Assembly: GCA_000965745.1 (NCBI GenBank)
Contig: CP009479.1
Span: 878,457 to 942,456, forward strand
Length of the DNA stretch: 64,000 nucleotides
DNA from: an uncultured archaeon
Lineage (GTDB): Archaea > Thermoplasmatota > Thermoplasmata > Thermoplasmatales > Thermoplasmataceae
Direction of reading: 5' to 3'
Under the pieces are notes generated by a model. The model worked only from the letters and a program-made list of their open reading frames with translations. It made no database searches and was not told where the DNA came from. A program made the translations under genes and the position numbers. Shown piece after piece: positions 16,283-22,740 of the stretch; the first letter of the stretch is position 1, and each line of letters begins with the position of its first letter.

Positions 16283-16629
16283 ATGTGGTAACGGCAATCG
16301 CAGCCAAGGTGCTCCCCGCAACAACAAGCGGCTCAGGGACATCCGGTCTTGGAATGACCATCTTCAACTCGATCTGGAAGTTGGTGATGGGATTCCTTGG
16401 CGGCATACTGGATGGGGTCAACCTTCTCATGAAGGATACCTTTGGCGGTATCGGCCAAGCGATCATGCAGGTATTCCAGTCCTGGGGATTCTCGGTGAAC
16501 TCTCAGTTCGGTGTCTGGGCCCCTGTCGGACTCGTCCTGGTGCTTGGTGTAGCTGGAGCCCTGATATACGTCATGTTTGACGCAATCGGCATAGAGAAGG
16601 ACGTGCTGCACGGGGAAGAAGACATATAG
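16279..16629 (+). CDS. Small FG(V/I)W-motif membrane protein 1
   Basis: A 116-residue protein starting at GTG in a GTGA overlap. A glycine-rich amphipathic stretch (MGFLGGILDGVNLLMKDTFG) is followed by FGVWAPVGLVLVLGVAG, which begins the C-terminal membrane helix. The end is acidic (GIEKDVLHGEEDI). The FG(V/I)W(A/S)xP pattern at the mouth of the last helix is shared with the next two genes, marking three diverged paralogues. Confidence 0.6.
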   Translation: MNVVTAIAAKVLPATTSGSGTSGLGMTIFNSIWKLVMGFLGGILDGVNLLMKDTFGGIGQAIMQVFQSWGFSVNSQFGVWAPVGLVLVLGVAGALIYVMFDAIGIEKDVLHGEEDI

Positions 16630-16646
16630 ATGGAGGGTGAAAATAA

Positions 16647-16907
16647 TTGACACTCTCCATTCTCACTTTTTTTACCCAGATTTTCCAGTTCATAATTCAG
16701 GGATTGTTCGGTCTCATCAGCGGCTCTTTTGACTTCATTCTCTCGCTGGCAGGCAGCAGCATTCAGTCAGTGTCTGAACAGTTCGCACTGTCTGTTGAGG
16801 CATTCGGTATATGGTCCGTTCCGATGCTTGTTGTTGTCCTATCAATCACTGCAATCGGAGTATATGCGATCTTATCAGGGAGCGAAATGGTGGAGGGTCT
16901 CATTTGA
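16647..16907 (+). CDS. Small FG(V/I)W-motif membrane protein 2
   Basis: An 86-residue protein starting at TTG 16647, with GGAGGGTGA at 16632-16640. Two hydrophobic regions are separated by a polar amphipathic section (SSIQSVSEQFALSVEA). The second opens with FGIWSVPMLVVVLSI. It has the same layout as the 116-residue and 111-residue neighbours but no charged tail. Its stop overlaps the TTG of the next gene. Confidence 0.6.
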   Translation: MTLSILTFFTQIFQFIIQGLFGLISGSFDFILSLAGSSIQSVSEQFALSVEAFGIWSVPMLVVVLSITAIGVYAILSGSEMVEGLI

Positions 16908-17239
16908 GCGTAGTCAGCTTCTTCCAGAATCTCGGTCAGCAGGCATGGGGAGGTCTCACATGGCTCTACAATAATACAATAGGAGCAGGTCTGACTCTCT
17001 TTCAGAATGAAGTTCTGTCAGGTGCTGAATCCTTTGTCCTCAGCATTGCATCAGCGGCGCTCTCATTCTTTGGACTCATACTGTCCACAATCAATGGGAT
17101 ATTCGCCAGCTTCTTCAGCTCAATAGTGTTTATCTCTGCCAGTTTGGGAGTTTGGGCATTGCCTGTGGTGGTGTTCATACTCTTGGCTGTTTTCATCGTT
17201 ATGTACACGTTCATCAAGCTGGTTGTAGACCTTCTGTGA
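16904..17239 (+). CDS. Small FG(V/I)W-motif membrane protein 3
   Basis: The true start is probably TTG 16904, in a TTGA overlap with the previous stop and with GGAGGG at 16892-16897, giving 111 residues (MSVVSFFQNLGQQAWGG...). The frame stays open further upstream, but that part overlaps gene 2 entirely. A central hydrophobic segment (FVLSIASAALSFFGLILS) precedes LGVWALPVVVFILLAVF, the shared motif leading into the last helix. It is the last gene of the cassette. Confidence 0.6.
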   Translation: MSVVSFFQNLGQQAWGGLTWLYNNTIGAGLTLFQNEVLSGAESFVLSIASAALSFFGLILSTINGIFASFFSSIVFISASLGVWALPVVVFILLAVFIVMYTFIKLVVDLL

Positions 17240-17254
17240 ACTGTGAATTATTTT

Positions 17255-17288
17255 TGATACTACAGTATCATTTTTTAACACAGTATCA
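17255..17288. promoter_or_regulatory. Second copy of the TGATAC-N4-GTATCA operator plus half-site
   Basis: TGATAC (17255-17260), spacer TACA, GTATCA (17265-17270), then a further GTATCA half-site at 17283-17288 embedded in CAGTATCAGAAA. The same full site and half-site context occur at 10932-10951 and 11047-11058. Two matching arrangements 6 kb apart suggest one DNA-binding protein acting at both. Confidence 0.55.
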
Positions 17289-17530
17289 GAAATAATGATA
17301 GAATGAAGCTCCCTGGCTCTCCCTCCCTGGTAGTCCAACCCTGGGACATCGAACCAATACATGGGAGACTAGCCCCGTTCCTCCATTTCTGATAGACTAA
17401 TAATAATATAATAGCCCCAAGTGCGATTTTTTCGCGTACGCGTGATCGGAATATTTGTGATACTGACTTTAGAAAGGTTCTCGAAAATACCCTAATCAAT
17501 GTCTCATTAGTGCCGTATTTCAAACAACAA

Positions 17531-17586
17531 TGTACAAAATATAGGTATTCTGTCTAAAATGTGTGCTGATACCCCTATATTGTACA
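17531..17586. repeat. Long imperfect inverted repeat upstream of the 17.6-kb gene
   Basis: TGTACAAAATATAGGTA (17531-17547) pairs imperfectly with TACCCCTATATTGTACA (17570-17586), separated by about 22 nt. A TGATAC site is embedded next to the right arm. It ends about 60 nt before the ATG at 17649 and could be an operator or a replication-associated hairpin. Confidence 0.5.
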
Positions 17587-17648
17587 TGTTATTTCACACG
17601 TGCAGGCATATGCCCAAGCGTTATTAGCGACTTTCTGCTAGTCTAATC

Positions 17649-17966
17649 ATGGCATCACGAATGAACCAGGCTCAAATGGAAATACTTGAGGAGTACTACA
17701 GGGCAGTCGAGAAGACCGGGCTCACGGATGAGGAGCTCAGGCGCTATGTCAGAAGGGAGTTCGGGGTGACCCTGTCCAAGTCATATATCCCGGACCTCAG
17801 AACCCGCCTCAAGAATGGCAAGAAGATGCGTGCCAGCCCGCACACTGCTGATTCCGCAATCGACATAACCGAGTTCCTGGCAGAACCCCTGACAGACTGG
17901 AAGCCTCCCTACTGCTCACTGCCAGAATCCAGAAATCCCCTTAATCACATTATTATCAACCACTAA
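17649..17966 (+). CDS. 105-residue protein with helix-turn-helix-like region, unknown function
   Basis: The N-terminal 60 residues are helical and charged, with a pattern suggestive of a helix-turn-helix (TDEELRRYVRREFGVTLSKSYIPDLRTRLK). The C-terminal 45 residues are proline-rich and irregular. The family is not recognised. It is a solitary gene between two repeat-rich non-coding regions, which fits a small regulator or origin-binding protein of the element. Confidence 0.55.
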   Translation: MASRMNQAQMEILEEYYRAVEKTGLTDEELRRYVRREFGVTLSKSYIPDLRTRLKNGKKMRASPHTADSAIDITEFLAEPLTDWKPPYCSLPESRNPLNHIIINH

Positions 17967-18274
17967 TTTTATAATTCACTCGTTTAGAACTGATTTAAGG
18001 CTATTGAAATAACCTACCTTGAGTATTTGTCATACGATTCTGTAAGCAAACGAACCTGAATGGCAGGGTTGGATGTACTGGTATCTCAGTGGGTCACCTA
18101 TCCTGAATTTGATGAGGGTGTGAACCCGTGAACCAGTTTGTGAACTTTGTGAACCTTTTTCGTGAACCTGTGAACTGGAGCCAAAGAGAGGCAACAGGGT
18201 TGTTTTGTTGGCCTGCCTTGAGTGATTACACGTTCAGAGGGAGTTTCAATCAAAATAGAGCGATTTGGAGGGTA
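17967..18274. other. Non-coding stretch between the 17.6-kb gene and integrase 3' end
   Basis: A 308-bp gap. Its right half contains the GTGAAC repeat array (18120-18175). The left half is AT-rich without recognisable structure. A frame through the repeats (from 18128) is not considered a gene because its apparent protein repeats come directly from the DNA repeats. Confidence 0.4.
18120..18175 (+). repeat. Six GTGAAC iteron-like direct repeats in 56 bp
   Basis: GTGAAC occurs at 18120, 18128, 18140, 18149, 18162 and 18170, all in the same orientation with 8- to 13-bp steps. Short, same-strand, closely spaced repeats are typical of replication iterons or of integrase arm-type sites. The array lies 100 bp beyond the 3' end of the integrase gene. 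Confidence 0.65.
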
Positions 18275-19579
18275 TCAGTTGCCCTCCTTACTCAACCTCC
18301 TTCTGATTTCATCCTGGAGCGATTCAAATGACCCGGACTCCTTAGCGCCCTTCAGAATTATCCTAACAAACTCTGATCTTGCTTCAGGATTATCAAGCAC
18401 GGTCTCAAGCAGTTCCTTTTCGGCCCCGCTCACATTGTCAGACTGTCTGAGGGTCTCAACTGTTAGGGCCTCTTTCTCCAGGAATTCCTGCAGTACAGCA
18501 TGGTCCAGGGGCAGCCAGCACCTTCTGCAAACCTTTGAATTTGAAGGGTTCTCAGTTTCACACCTGGGGCACATAATGGGCCTCTCCTCTTCAAGCGGCT
18601 TATCCTCATCCTCCATTTTAACCCCATACGCACATAGAATAGCTCCATCTACGTCCTTACCAGAAAGGTGAACATAGGTCTGACTCATCTTTGATCCATG
18701 CACCCATCCCATGTGTTTTTCTAGTGGGGCTTCTCCTATCTTACTCGCAAGCAGGGTTGCCCTTGTATGCCTGAACAGATGAGGATAGACCCTTCTTGTG
18801 ATTCCTACTCTCTCGGCTGCTTTCTTCAGCATGTTCCGAACTTCAGGATAATCCATCTGGTTGTTGAAGTTCACAAGTTCGGTGAATAGCCAGGCATTCT
18901 CATCAGTACTCTTTGGGTGATTGCTCAACCAGGACCTGATATAAGCTATGCTGTTTCCAACTACCCTGACTTTCCTAAAACCAGTTTTTCCGGTCACGCT
19001 TATCATAGCCCCATATTTGTCAAACGCAAGGTCCTTAATCCTCATTGAGAGAAGTTCCGAAATCCTGCACCCCGAATCATATAGGAGTGATATGAGTGCC
19101 TTATCTCTAGCGTTTCTGCAACCTTCCAGGAGCTTGTCAACTTCTTTTGCAGTTATGTTTGTTTCTGGTTTCTTCTCTCTGCTTTTATGTCCAACAGTGG
19201 TTTTCAACCATTCAACACACTCAGGGTACTTCCTATCATCTGTAAGGAGCCATTTATAGAACCTCTTTAGAGTAACAGAATAAGCCTGAATGGCATTATC
19301 TGAAGGTTCGTGGAGTTCCCCGCCTCCCCATCTTACCTTCGTTGTGCTAACTGTCCTAACTACCTTCTTTATGTCCTTGGTTTCCGGGTTAAGAAATTCA
19401 TTTGGGATGATCTCTGCTATTTTCCTCAGTCTCAGAATATATGCGTATCTCCTTCCAGCAGATATTTTCTGAAGTGATAAGTCATCAATGAACTCAAGGA
19501 TTTTCTCCTTTGAGTCTTCAGATAGACTTGATTCTGTAAGTTTCCGCCTTTCCCTCTCCAGCCCATCTTCGTAAGTCAT
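18275..19579 (-). CDS. int: Tyrosine recombinase (integrase) with C-terminal zinc ribbon
   Basis: A 434-residue site-specific recombinase. Residues 1-130 form a SAM-like core-binding domain. The catalytic domain shows R172 (GCRISELL), H267-x-x-R270 (HLFRHTRATLL), the HMGW segment near 289-292 and the nucleophile Y302 (TYVHL). A C-terminal extension carries a four-cysteine ribbon (C337, C340, C351, C354; CPRC...CRRC) and a charged helical tail. All catalytic residues are present, so it is probably active. It starts 55 bp from attR, with a TATA-like ATTATAAAGG near 19620-19629. The gene is intact, not split by integration. Confidence 0.92.
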   Translation of the reverse strand: MTYEDGLERERRKLTESSLSEDSKEKILEFIDDLSLQKISAGRRYAYILRLRKIAEIIPNEFLNPETKDIKKVVRTVSTTKVRWGGGELHEPSDNAIQAYSVTLKRFYKWLLTDDRKYPECVEWLKTTVGHKSREKKPETNITAKEVDKLLEGCRNARDKALISLLYDSGCRISELLSMRIKDLAFDKYGAMISVTGKTGFRKVRVVGNSIAYIRSWLSNHPKSTDENAWLFTELVNFNNQMDYPEVRNMLKKAAERVGITRRVYPHLFRHTRATLLASKIGEAPLEKHMGWVHGSKMSQTYVHLSGKDVDGAILCAYGVKMEDEDKPLEEERPIMCPRCETENPSNSKVCRRCWLPLDHAVLQEFLEKEALTVETLRQSDNVSGAEKELLETVLDNPEARSEFVRIILKGAKESGSFESLQDEIRRRLSKEGN

Positions 19580-19598
19580 TGTTAGATTAATTGTTGAA

Positions 19599-19609
19599 AG
19601 TTAATAACT
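19599..19609. promoter_or_regulatory. 11-bp palindrome in the integrase leader
   Basis: AGTTAATAACT is a perfect 5+1+5 palindrome between the probable TATA box of the integrase gene (about 19620) and its ATG at 19579. It is well placed for a repressor of the integrase. Confidence 0.4.
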
Positions 19610-19633
19610 GTTTTGAACCTTTATAATAGTGCA

Positions 19634-19645
19634 CATCCCCTGCAT
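19634..19645 (+). repeat. attR: 12-bp direct repeat
   Basis: CATCCCCTGCAT, identical to the 3' end of tRNA-Leu at 8438-8449. The flanking bases differ on both sides, so the core is exactly 12 bp, with a nearby CCAAAT also shared. It marks the right end of the integrated element. Confidence 0.85.
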
Positions 19646-20001
19646 TCCAAATTTAGCCAGAACTGTTTTTCCATTCGATTTTTAGGCCTTGTGAAAAATA
19701 GGTGTTACCTTGTTATGATTAGAGAATACTTCAGTTGCTCCCTTTATTCCAACGCAGTTGCAATGGAATACCAGGAGTTCTATTCTGGTGCAGAGACAGG
19801 TGGTCAGGCCCAAGGCAGAGAGTGACCGAGAGCAAATCTATCTGACCATTATTGAAGTATGTCATTTTGAATCGGTTCATTTATGGAGCGATTGAAACTC
19901 TATTCTTGCAGAAAAGGCAGTGCTACCATTGCATGCAACTTAGAAAATGAAAACAGACAATCAATCAAAGAACTGGCATAATAATGGAAATATCACATAT
20001 C
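19646..20001. other. Chromosomal intergenic stretch right of attR
   Basis: This 356-bp stretch lies between the element boundary and the 3' end of the Lrp-type gene, and would have been the sequence downstream of tRNA-Leu before integration. I see no gene, RNA or clear repeat. A 70-codon frame crossing attR is not convincing. Confidence 0.4.
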
Positions 20002-20454
20002 TCACTGAATCTCCCGGAATGAAGACAAAGTGAGCGTCCTTGCCACGCCAGGTATGAGATGCATCTTATCCACTACGGACTCACCGACATCCTCGATCGA
20101 TTTTGCCCTTATTTTTACAAGAATGTCATATTCGCCTGAAATTATGTGGACTTCCTCAACGTTTCTTATTTTGGAGAGGGATTTTGCCACCTCATTCTCA
20201 CTTACTCCCCGTGACGAGTCAAAAGAGATCAGGATAAACGCAGTGGTAGGAAGGCCAAGTTTGGCGTAATCTTTCCTGATCTCAAAACCCTTGATAAGAC
20301 CAAGTTCAACCATCCTGTCTATTCTTGATTTTATTGTGGTCCTCGGGACATTGAGAATTCTTGAAAGCAAAGTGGGCGTGAGCCTGGAATCATCCTCAAG
20401 GTGGGCCAATATGTCTTTATCTAGATTGTCAAGTTTTATTCTAGCCGATGTCAA
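20002..20454 (-). CDS. Lrp/AsnC family transcriptional regulator
   Basis: A 150-residue protein. An N-terminal helix-turn-helix (DKDILAHLEDDSRLTPTLLSRILNVPRTTIKSRIDRM, in part) is followed by a RAM/ligand-binding domain (EEVHIISGEYDILVKIRAKS). Members sense amino acids and bind as dimers or octamers. It is divergent from the AsnA-like asparagine synthetase, with only 55 bp between the genes. This arrangement resembles bacterial asnC-asnA and points to asparagine as the likely effector. The shared spacer contains an AATTAATTATTAATC element that could be TATA and operator together. Confidence 0.9.
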   Translation of the reverse strand: MTSARIKLDNLDKDILAHLEDDSRLTPTLLSRILNVPRTTIKSRIDRMVELGLIKGFEIRKDYAKLGLPTTAFILISFDSSRGVSENEVAKSLSKIRNVEEVHIISGEYDILVKIRAKSIEDVGESVVDKMHLIPGVARTLTLSSFREIQ

Positions 20455-20509
20455 TATGCCAGGAATATAATTAATTATTAATCACTTTGCGTCAAACTGA
20501 CAATATACG

Positions 20510-21508
20510 TTGACTAACGGTTCTATATTAGAAATTCCTACTGGCCTCATGGCATTTGTGAACGAGATATCTCCGGAGGAGAGGGAAGGGCTTTCCAACC
20601 TTTACAGCAAGATTTCAAGTGAGAGATCAAGAAGGATTCTGCATGTAAACTCAGAAGTGAGAAAGAGCCTTCGGGACTTTTTCATAGGGGAAGGCTTTTA
20701 CGAACTGTCCCCTGTAATATTGGGACCAGTCACCGACCCTCTGAATCACCCAGTCTCAGATGCCAGCATTAACTATTACGGCCACAAATACGGGCTTACA
20801 CAGAGCATGATTTTCCACAAGCAGATTGCGTTGCTCTCATACGAGAAGCTTTTCATTTTCTCACCGAACGTCAGGCTCGAGCCGTTGGATAGGCAGGCTA
20901 CCGGGAGGCATCTTGCAGAATTCTCTCAGCTCGACGTTGAAGTGAGGGACTTCTCAAAAGATGATGCAATCTCTCTTGCAGAAAGGATGTACTGCTTTGT
21001 CATAGAACAAGTCAGGAAATCCTGCGCCGAAGACCTGGAATTTTTTGGAAGAGCTCTTTCTGTTCCACACATCCCGTTCAGGAGGTATGATTACAGCCTT
21101 GCCAAGGAGAGGTACGGGGAAGAGTTTGAAGCAAGTTTATCAGAAAACCACAAGGATCCATTCTTCATTGAAAATGTAGCCCTCCTGGACAGGGAGTTTT
21201 ATGACAGGGAAATGGAAGAAAGGCCGGGAATACTCAGTGACATGGACATGGTTTATCCGGAAGGCTTCGGCGAAGCACTGTCAGGTGGAGAAAGGGAATA
21301 TCAGCTTGAAAGGATTATTGACAGAATAAAGAAGAAGGGCCAGACCTTTGAGCAGTTCAAGTACTACCTGGAAGTGGCTAGAATGGGCCTTCCTAGATCA
21401 GCAGGCTTTGGGATAGGGATAGAGCGGCTTGTGAGGTATGTGCTCGGTCTCAGGAACATTGAAGACGCCACGCTGTTTCCGAAGGTCATAGGGAAGTTCA
21501 GCCTCTGA
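20510..21508 (+). CDS. Asparagine synthetase A-like (AsnRS-related) enzyme
   Basis: A 332-residue class II synthetase catalytic core without an anticodon-binding domain. It closely follows the archaeal AsnRS-related asparagine synthetase (AS-AR) pattern: PVILGPVTDPLNHP, YGLTQSMIFHKQ, FSPNVRLEP, HLAEFSQLDVE, NVALLDREFYDRE, SGGEREYQLERI and motif 3 GFGIGIERLVRYVLG. The family makes asparagine from aspartate, ammonia and ATP. The start is TTG 20510 (probably near-leaderless); an ATG at 20549 would remove 13 residues. The divergent AsnC-type regulator supports the assignment. Confidence 0.85.
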   Translation: MTNGSILEIPTGLMAFVNEISPEEREGLSNLYSKISSERSRRILHVNSEVRKSLRDFFIGEGFYELSPVILGPVTDPLNHPVSDASINYYGHKYGLTQSMIFHKQIALLSYEKLFIFSPNVRLEPLDRQATGRHLAEFSQLDVEVRDFSKDDAISLAERMYCFVIEQVRKSCAEDLEFFGRALSVPHIPFRRYDYSLAKERYGEEFEASLSENHKDPFFIENVALLDREFYDREMEERPGILSDMDMVYPEGFGEALSGGEREYQLERIIDRIKKKGQTFEQFKYYLEVARMGLPRSAGFGIGIERLVRYVLGLRNIEDATLFPKVIGKFSL

Positions 21509-21578
21509 ACCTCTTCGAAATATTTTCCTTTTTGTATTGTAGTAAAATATATCTACACATGAAGTAACCAAATAATGG

Positions 21579-22511
21579 ATGAAGGAGTCCATTATAAGAA
21601 CAGTTGCCCTCAGACGGAACTTAAGGACTTTTCTTAAAGGATTCTTCAAAAGCACCCTCAACGATTCTCTGGTAGTAGCCATGATTGCTGGAATATTCAT
21701 GATCAGCATATCCGGCACAATGCACCCGATGGAGTCAAGCGTGCTATCTCAGAATAACCATTACTATGTTACTCCGAACGTAACAAGTCAACCTGCATTT
21801 ACTCTTTTCTCCAACAAAATAACATATGTGAAGTTCCAGATGCCTCAGAGCCAGGAGGTAAATTATTCACTACTTACTCTTACAGAGGAGCACGTGAAAT
21901 CCAGCCTGGCAAATCCGGGAGGCATAAAGCTGGTTTGGAAACATGTGGTGAATGGAACAGCATCTGATGGAACCATAATCGCGATACCTCCTCCGGCATG
22001 GCTTTATAATTAGAATATTGGGTACATAATTTCATCTCCCACCCACATGATTTTCTTTGACTCCATAATAAACCACGATCCGGAAGTTGCACTGAGCTCC
22101 CTGATGCATCTTATTCTCCCTGTTGTAACACTGACGTATGCAATTCTCGCGATGATCGTCAGAACAATGAGATCAGGGATGGTAGACGCTTCCACTCAGG
22201 AATACATACGGACTGCAAAGGCAAAGGGGGTGCCATTCAAGGCCATTGTGAAGAAACATACCAGAAGGGACGCACTCATCCCTACCATAACAATAATGGG
22301 AATAGTGATGAGCTATCTTCTCACCGGCCTGATAGTTGTTGAGACTATTTTTTCATACCAGGGGCTCGGTTGGCTGATGGCAGAGTCGGTTCTTCACGCT
22401 GAGATATACTCAATAATATACTCGTCCCTCCTTTTCGGGGTGTTCATAGTTATTTCAACGCTTGCAGCGGACGTTATTTATGCCTACATTGACCCACGCA
22501 TAAGATACTGA
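21579..22511 (+). pseudogene. Peptide ABC transporter permease (DppB-like) interrupted by one in-frame TAG
   Basis: A 144-codon frame (21579-22013) and a 154-codon frame (22047-22511) lie in the same reading frame and are separated only by a TAG at 22011-22013 and eleven sense codons. The downstream half is a clear DppB/OppB C-terminal domain: HLILPVVTLTYAIL, the EAA-loop EYIRTAKAKGVP, and the terminal YAYIDPRIRY. The upstream half has a basic start, one membrane helix and an extracytoplasmic segment ending IPPPAWLYN. Read through, the protein is about 310 residues but seems short of some membrane helices. No partner permease, ATPase or binding protein adjoins it, so it is probably a decaying gene. 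Confidence 0.7.
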
Positions 22512-22537
22512 ATGAGCCGTCTCTTATTTGTTAGGGT

Positions 22538-22557
22538 AGCCGGTTATTAATCCGGCT
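22538..22557 (+). terminator. Small hairpin after the broken permease
   Basis: AGCCGG (22538-22543) and CCGGCT (22552-22557) form a perfect 6-bp stem around an AT-rich 8-nt loop, 27 nt after the permease stop codon. There is no strong T tract after it, so terminator function is uncertain. Confidence 0.35.
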
Positions 22558-22608
22558 TGAATAAAAAGGTATGACGTTTTTCTCGCCAGCCCGGAAAATG
22601 GGGAACTC

Positions 22609-22740
22609 ATGCATGGGGGCGGATATCTGCACGGGTACTACCGGTCATTATCAGGACATCATGAAATACCCTCCATCCCTGGCGGGAATGAATTCAGGGG
22701 CAGAAATGGACATCACGTTGCAGGAGGCCTGAAGCTGTGA
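22609..22740 (+). CDS. 43-residue Gly/His-rich small protein, tentative
   Basis: A frame starting at ATG 22609 (preceded by GGGGA) and ending at a TGA that overlaps the GTG start of the radical SAM gene (GTGA). The product is rich in Gly, His and Tyr (MHGGGYLHGYYRSLSGHH...) without a membrane segment. The codons stay open upstream to 22561. The coupled overlap is the only support; it could equally be a remnant of a longer gene. Confidence 0.3.
   Translation: MHGGGYLHGYYRSLSGHHEIPSIPGGNEFRGRNGHHVAGGLKL

Larger units (their letters stand above)
17240..17648. promoter_or_regulatory. Repeat-rich control region downstream of the membrane cassette
   Basis: A 409-bp stretch without a gene. It holds the TGATAC/GTATCA palindrome and half-site at 17255-17288, a perfect CGCGTACGCG at 17433-17442, a further TGATAC at 17458-17463, and an inverted repeat at 17531-17586. 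A stem-loop-like GGGACTAGCCCC lies around 17365-17380. It could be the second half of a replication or regulatory locus matching 10.9-11.1 kb. Confidence 0.4.
8438..19645. mobile_element. Integrated element (about 11.2 kb) in tRNA-Leu with tyrosine recombinase
   Basis: The 12-bp sequence CATCCCCTGCAT occurs at the 3' end of tRNA-Leu (8438-8449) and again at 19634-19645, 55 bp beyond the start of a tyrosine-recombinase gene. Everything between has an accessory character: a radical SAM/TcmP pair, an SF3 helicase operon, tiny coupled genes, a membrane-protein cassette, repeat-rich control regions and the integrase. Housekeeping genes resume on both sides. It may be an integrated plasmid or a provirus; no terminase, portal or known capsid protein is recognisable, so the virion question is open. 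Confidence 0.88.

Noticed and set aside
16811-16903. An upstream extension of the third FG(V/I)W gene
   Set aside because: It lies entirely within the preceding gene and is Cys-rich and unlike the paralogues; TTG 16904 has a good ribosome-binding site and the typical overlap.
18120-18175. Possible CRISPR array
   Set aside because: The repeat unit is only 6 bp, the steps are 8-13 bp, there are no spacers of 30-40 bp and no cas gene in the window.
18128-18331. A 67-codon frame through the GTGAAC repeats
   Set aside because: Its repeated VN/EPVN pattern is a by-product of the DNA repeats, it overlaps the integrase 3' end, and it has no ribosome-binding site.
8438-19645. Insertion sequence or transposon
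   Set aside because: No transposase of any family and no terminal inverted repeats were seen; the boundaries are tRNA-type att sites with a tyrosine recombinase.
19613-19825. A 70-codon frame across attR
   Set aside because: It spans the element boundary, starts inside the integrase promoter and has no recognisable protein features.
22011-22013. TAG as pyrrolysine in the permease
   Set aside because: No pylT, pylS or methylamine methyltransferase is in the window, and the gene also seems to miss membrane helices and partners, which fits a pseudogene better.
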